The notes under the pieces are model-generated. The model worked only from the letters and a program-made list of their open reading frames with translations. It did no database searches and was not told the DNA's origin. Below, one piece after another: positions 5,464 through 6,803 of a stretch of 6,803 bases of DNA (position 1 is the first letter of the stretch; each line of letters begins with the position of its first letter). Origin of the DNA: VRUE01 sp035605155 (GTDB taxonomy: Bacteria; Actinomycetota; Thermoleophilia; Solirubrobacterales; 70-9); NCBI GenBank assembly GCA_035605155.1, contig DATNHC010000044.1, positions 1-6,803 on the forward strand, written 5' to 3'. Position numbers and translations under genes: made by a program.

Positions 5464-6009
5464 CTACTCGACGTCGCCCTCGGGCGTTGGCGCCTGCCCG
5501 GGGTTCTTGCGCGGAACCAGCACCAGGCGCTTGAACTCGGCGACCAGGACGCCGTCCTGGTTGAGGACGCGGGTGTGGACCTTGACCACGCCGCGATCGG
5601 GCTTTGATTTGGAAGGCTTGACCTCGAGCACCTCGGTCTCGCAGAAGAGCGTGTCGCCGTGGAAGACCGGGTTGGGATGGCTGAGGTCTTCGGTAGCCAG
5701 GTTTGCGATCGCCTTGCCGGAGATATCGGAGACCGACATGCCGAGCGCGAGCGAGTAGACCAGCGGCCCGACGACCACGTTGCGGCCCTGCTGCGAGCCC
5801 TTCGCATAGACGTCGTTGAGGTGCAGCGGGTGGTGGTTCATCGTGACCAGGCAGAAGAGGTGATCGTCGGCCTCGGTCACGGTCTTCGCCGGCCAGTGCT
5901 TGTAGACGGCGCCGACCTCGAACTCCTCGAGGTAGCGCCCGTAGGCGTGCGCGCCGGAAGCCTCGCGCTCGGCCTGGTCGGTGGTCAGCTCGTAGGTCTG
6001 CTCGCTCAT
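5464..6009 (-). CDS. MaoC-family hotdog hydratase, candidate mesaconyl-CoA hydratase
   Basis: This is a probable cytoplasmic acyl-CoA (de)hydratase. The 181 residues make one hotdog domain (about 24-170): RYLEEFEVGAVYKHWPAKTVTEADDH, then the hydratase loop LFCLVTMNHHPLHLNDVYA (51-69), GPLVYSLALG on the central helix, and SHPNPVFHGDTLFCETEVLEVKPSKSKPDRGVVKVHTRVLNQDG. The catalytic His is H63. In the usual motif D-x-N-P-x-H the Asp is replaced here by N58 and the Asn by H60; as I recall, a TMNxHPLH loop is seen in relatives annotated as mesaconyl- or itaconyl-CoA hydratases. With ecm 1.8 kb away, hydration of mesaconyl-CoA to beta-methylmalyl-CoA in the ethylmalonyl-CoA pathway is plausible but unproven; classical mesaconyl-CoA hydratases are longer double-hotdog proteins. 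ATG 6009 gives the family-like start; the frame stays open to 6117, with an ATG at 6048, but that extension is low-complexity basic sequence. AGGAG lies 13 nt upstream, slightly far. Confidence 0.85.
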   Translation of the reverse strand: MSEQTYELTTDQAEREASGAHAYGRYLEEFEVGAVYKHWPAKTVTEADDHLFCLVTMNHHPLHLNDVYAKGSQQGRNVVVGPLVYSLALGMSVSDISGKAIANLATEDLSHPNPVFHGDTLFCETEVLEVKPSKSKPDRGVVKVHTRVLNQDGVLVAEFKRLVLVPRKNPGQAPTPEGDVE

Positions 6010-6046
6010 GTCTCGCTTTCGTCTCCTGTCGGGGTGGCGGCGCGGC

Positions 6047-6052
6047 ATGCTA
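6047..6052 (-). promoter_or_regulatory. Candidate -10 element of maoC
   Basis: On the minus strand TAGCAT (6052 to 6047) fits TANNNT. Transcription would begin near 6040 and give a leader of about 30 nt carrying AGGAG (6027-6023). No -35 match is seen in the very GC-rich sequence upstream. Confidence 0.3.
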
Positions 6053-6086
6053 CCGGCCGTCGCCCCGCGGCCGCGCCCGACGTGTC

Positions 6087-6092
6087 TAGACT
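6087..6092 (+). promoter_or_regulatory. Candidate -10 element of the nucleotide-sugar dehydrogenase gene
   Basis: TAGACT ends 8 nt before ATG 6101. The intervening CCCGCGCG has no Shine-Dalgarno, again suggesting a leaderless message. It partly overlaps a TCTAGA palindrome (6085-6090). No -35 is recognisable. Confidence 0.35.
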
Positions 6093-6100
6093 CCCGCGCG

Positions 6101-6803
6101 ATGAAGATCGGGATCATCGGGCTCGGCTACGTCGGCCTGCCCCTCGCCGTCGCCTTCGCCGAGGCAGACAATGAGGTCGTCGCCCTCGACGCGGACCAGC
6201 GCAAGGTGGAGAGCCTCGAGCGCGGTGAGAGCTACATCGAGGACATTCCCGACGCAGCCCTCGCACCACTCGGCGAGCGGCTGCAACCGACTACCCGCCA
6301 TGCCGACCTCGCATCCTGCGAAGCGGTGATCATCTGCGTGCCCACGCCGCTCACTGGCTCGCGCGAGCCCGATCTCAGCTACCTGCTCGACGCCGGCGCG
6401 GCCCTGGCCCAGGTCCTACAGCCCAACCAGCTCGTCGTGCTCGAGTCGACCACCTACCCTGGCACCACGCGCGAGCGGCTTGCTCCGATCCTCGAGGAGT
6501 CCGGCCTTTCCGCCGGCACGGACTTCCAGGTCGCCTTCTCCCCCGAGCGAATCGACCCTGGCCGCACCGACTACACGGTGCGCACCACGCCGAAGCTGGT
6601 CGGTGGCTTGACCGAGGCCTGCTCGCAGCGCGCCCACGAGCTCTACTCGCTGATCTGTGACGAGGTCGTCGTCCTCTCGACCCCCGAGACGGCAGAGCTC
6701 TCGAAGCTGCTGGAGAACATCTTCCGCTCGGTCAACATCGCCATGGTCAACGAGATGGCGATGCTCACCGATCGCATGGGCATCGACATCTGGGAGGTCA
6801 TCG
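6101..6803 (+). CDS. Nucleotide-sugar dehydrogenase (UDP-GlcNAc 6-dehydrogenase-like), 5' part
   Basis: This enzyme oxidises C6 of a nucleotide sugar to the uronic acid with two NAD+, feeding capsule, O-antigen or other surface polysaccharide synthesis in the cytoplasm. The 234 residues in the window cover the N-terminal Rossmann domain, with GLGYVGLP (7-14; G7, G9, G12) and D30 for NAD+ over NADP+. They also cover CVPTPL, EPDLSYL, ESTTYPGTT (115-123), SPERIDPG (147-154), and the start of the central helix, KLLENIFRSVNIAMVNEMAML, with K202. The catalytic Cys (GxCxPxD loop) lies beyond the edge. ESTTYPGTT with SPERIDPG resembles WbpA/UDP-N-acetylglucosamine dehydrogenases more than UDP-glucose dehydrogenases, but substrate cannot be fixed from this part. 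The gene is divergent from maoC, with 91 bp between start codons. Confidence 0.9.
   Translation, partial: MKIGIIGLGYVGLPLAVAFAEADNEVVALDADQRKVESLERGESYIEDIPDAALAPLGERLQPTTRHADLASCEAVIICVPTPLTGSREPDLSYLLDAGAALAQVLQPNQLVVLESTTYPGTTRERLAPILEESGLSAGTDFQVAFSPERIDPGRTDYTVRTTPKLVGGLTEACSQRAHELYSLICDEVVVLSTPETAELSKLLENIFRSVNIAMVNEMAMLTDRMGIDIWEVI

Overview
The window is GC-rich, compact, bacterial and almost fully coding. The protein styles (a short 'AxSHxLR...YHVRVLRELGCIELV'-type winged-helix regulator, an AbiEi-like/DUF559 fusion, a MeaA-type mutase, many GTG starts, several genes with no Shine-Dalgarno) suggest a high-GC actinobacterium, most likely class Thermoleophilia (Solirubrobacterales/Gaiellales). 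That placement is inference from protein style; no rRNA or marker gene is present.

Layout: (1) The 3' end of an unidentified plus-strand gene (2-118) faces clpS (156-446, minus). (2) clpS is divergent from a small winged-helix regulator (583-849, plus) across an AT-rich gap holding a perfect 6-bp inverted repeat that looks like an operator. (3) The regulator meets a secreted protein gene (846-1547, minus) tail to tail, sharing a CTAG at the two stops. (4) A B12-dependent ethylmalonyl-CoA mutase of the MeaA/Ecm type (1699-3693, plus) is followed by a four-cysteine, zinc-ribbon-like protein of unknown function (3740-4306, plus). (5) A 1.02-kb cassette (4333-5353) carries one minus-strand gene, an AbiEi-like winged-helix domain fused to a DUF559 nuclease-fold domain, boxed by two 51-bp hairpin repeats that are exact reverse complements of each other. 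(6) A minus-strand terminator and a MaoC hotdog hydratase (5464-6009) follow. (7) A divergent nucleotide-sugar dehydrogenase (6101 onward) is cut by the window edge.

How the genes may work together: Ecm converts ethylmalonyl-CoA to methylsuccinyl-CoA, and the MaoC protein could be a mesaconyl-CoA hydratase two steps later in the ethylmalonyl-CoA pathway of acetyl-CoA assimilation. The boxed cassette lies in the convergent gap between them, as a later insertion would. ClpS is the N-degron adaptor of the Clp protease and is unrelated to this metabolism. The nucleotide-sugar dehydrogenase starts a probable surface-polysaccharide region.

The most unusual item is the hairpin-boxed single-gene cassette: one hairpin encodes the last residues and the stop codon of the nuclease-like protein, and the other sits 18 bp upstream of its start codon.
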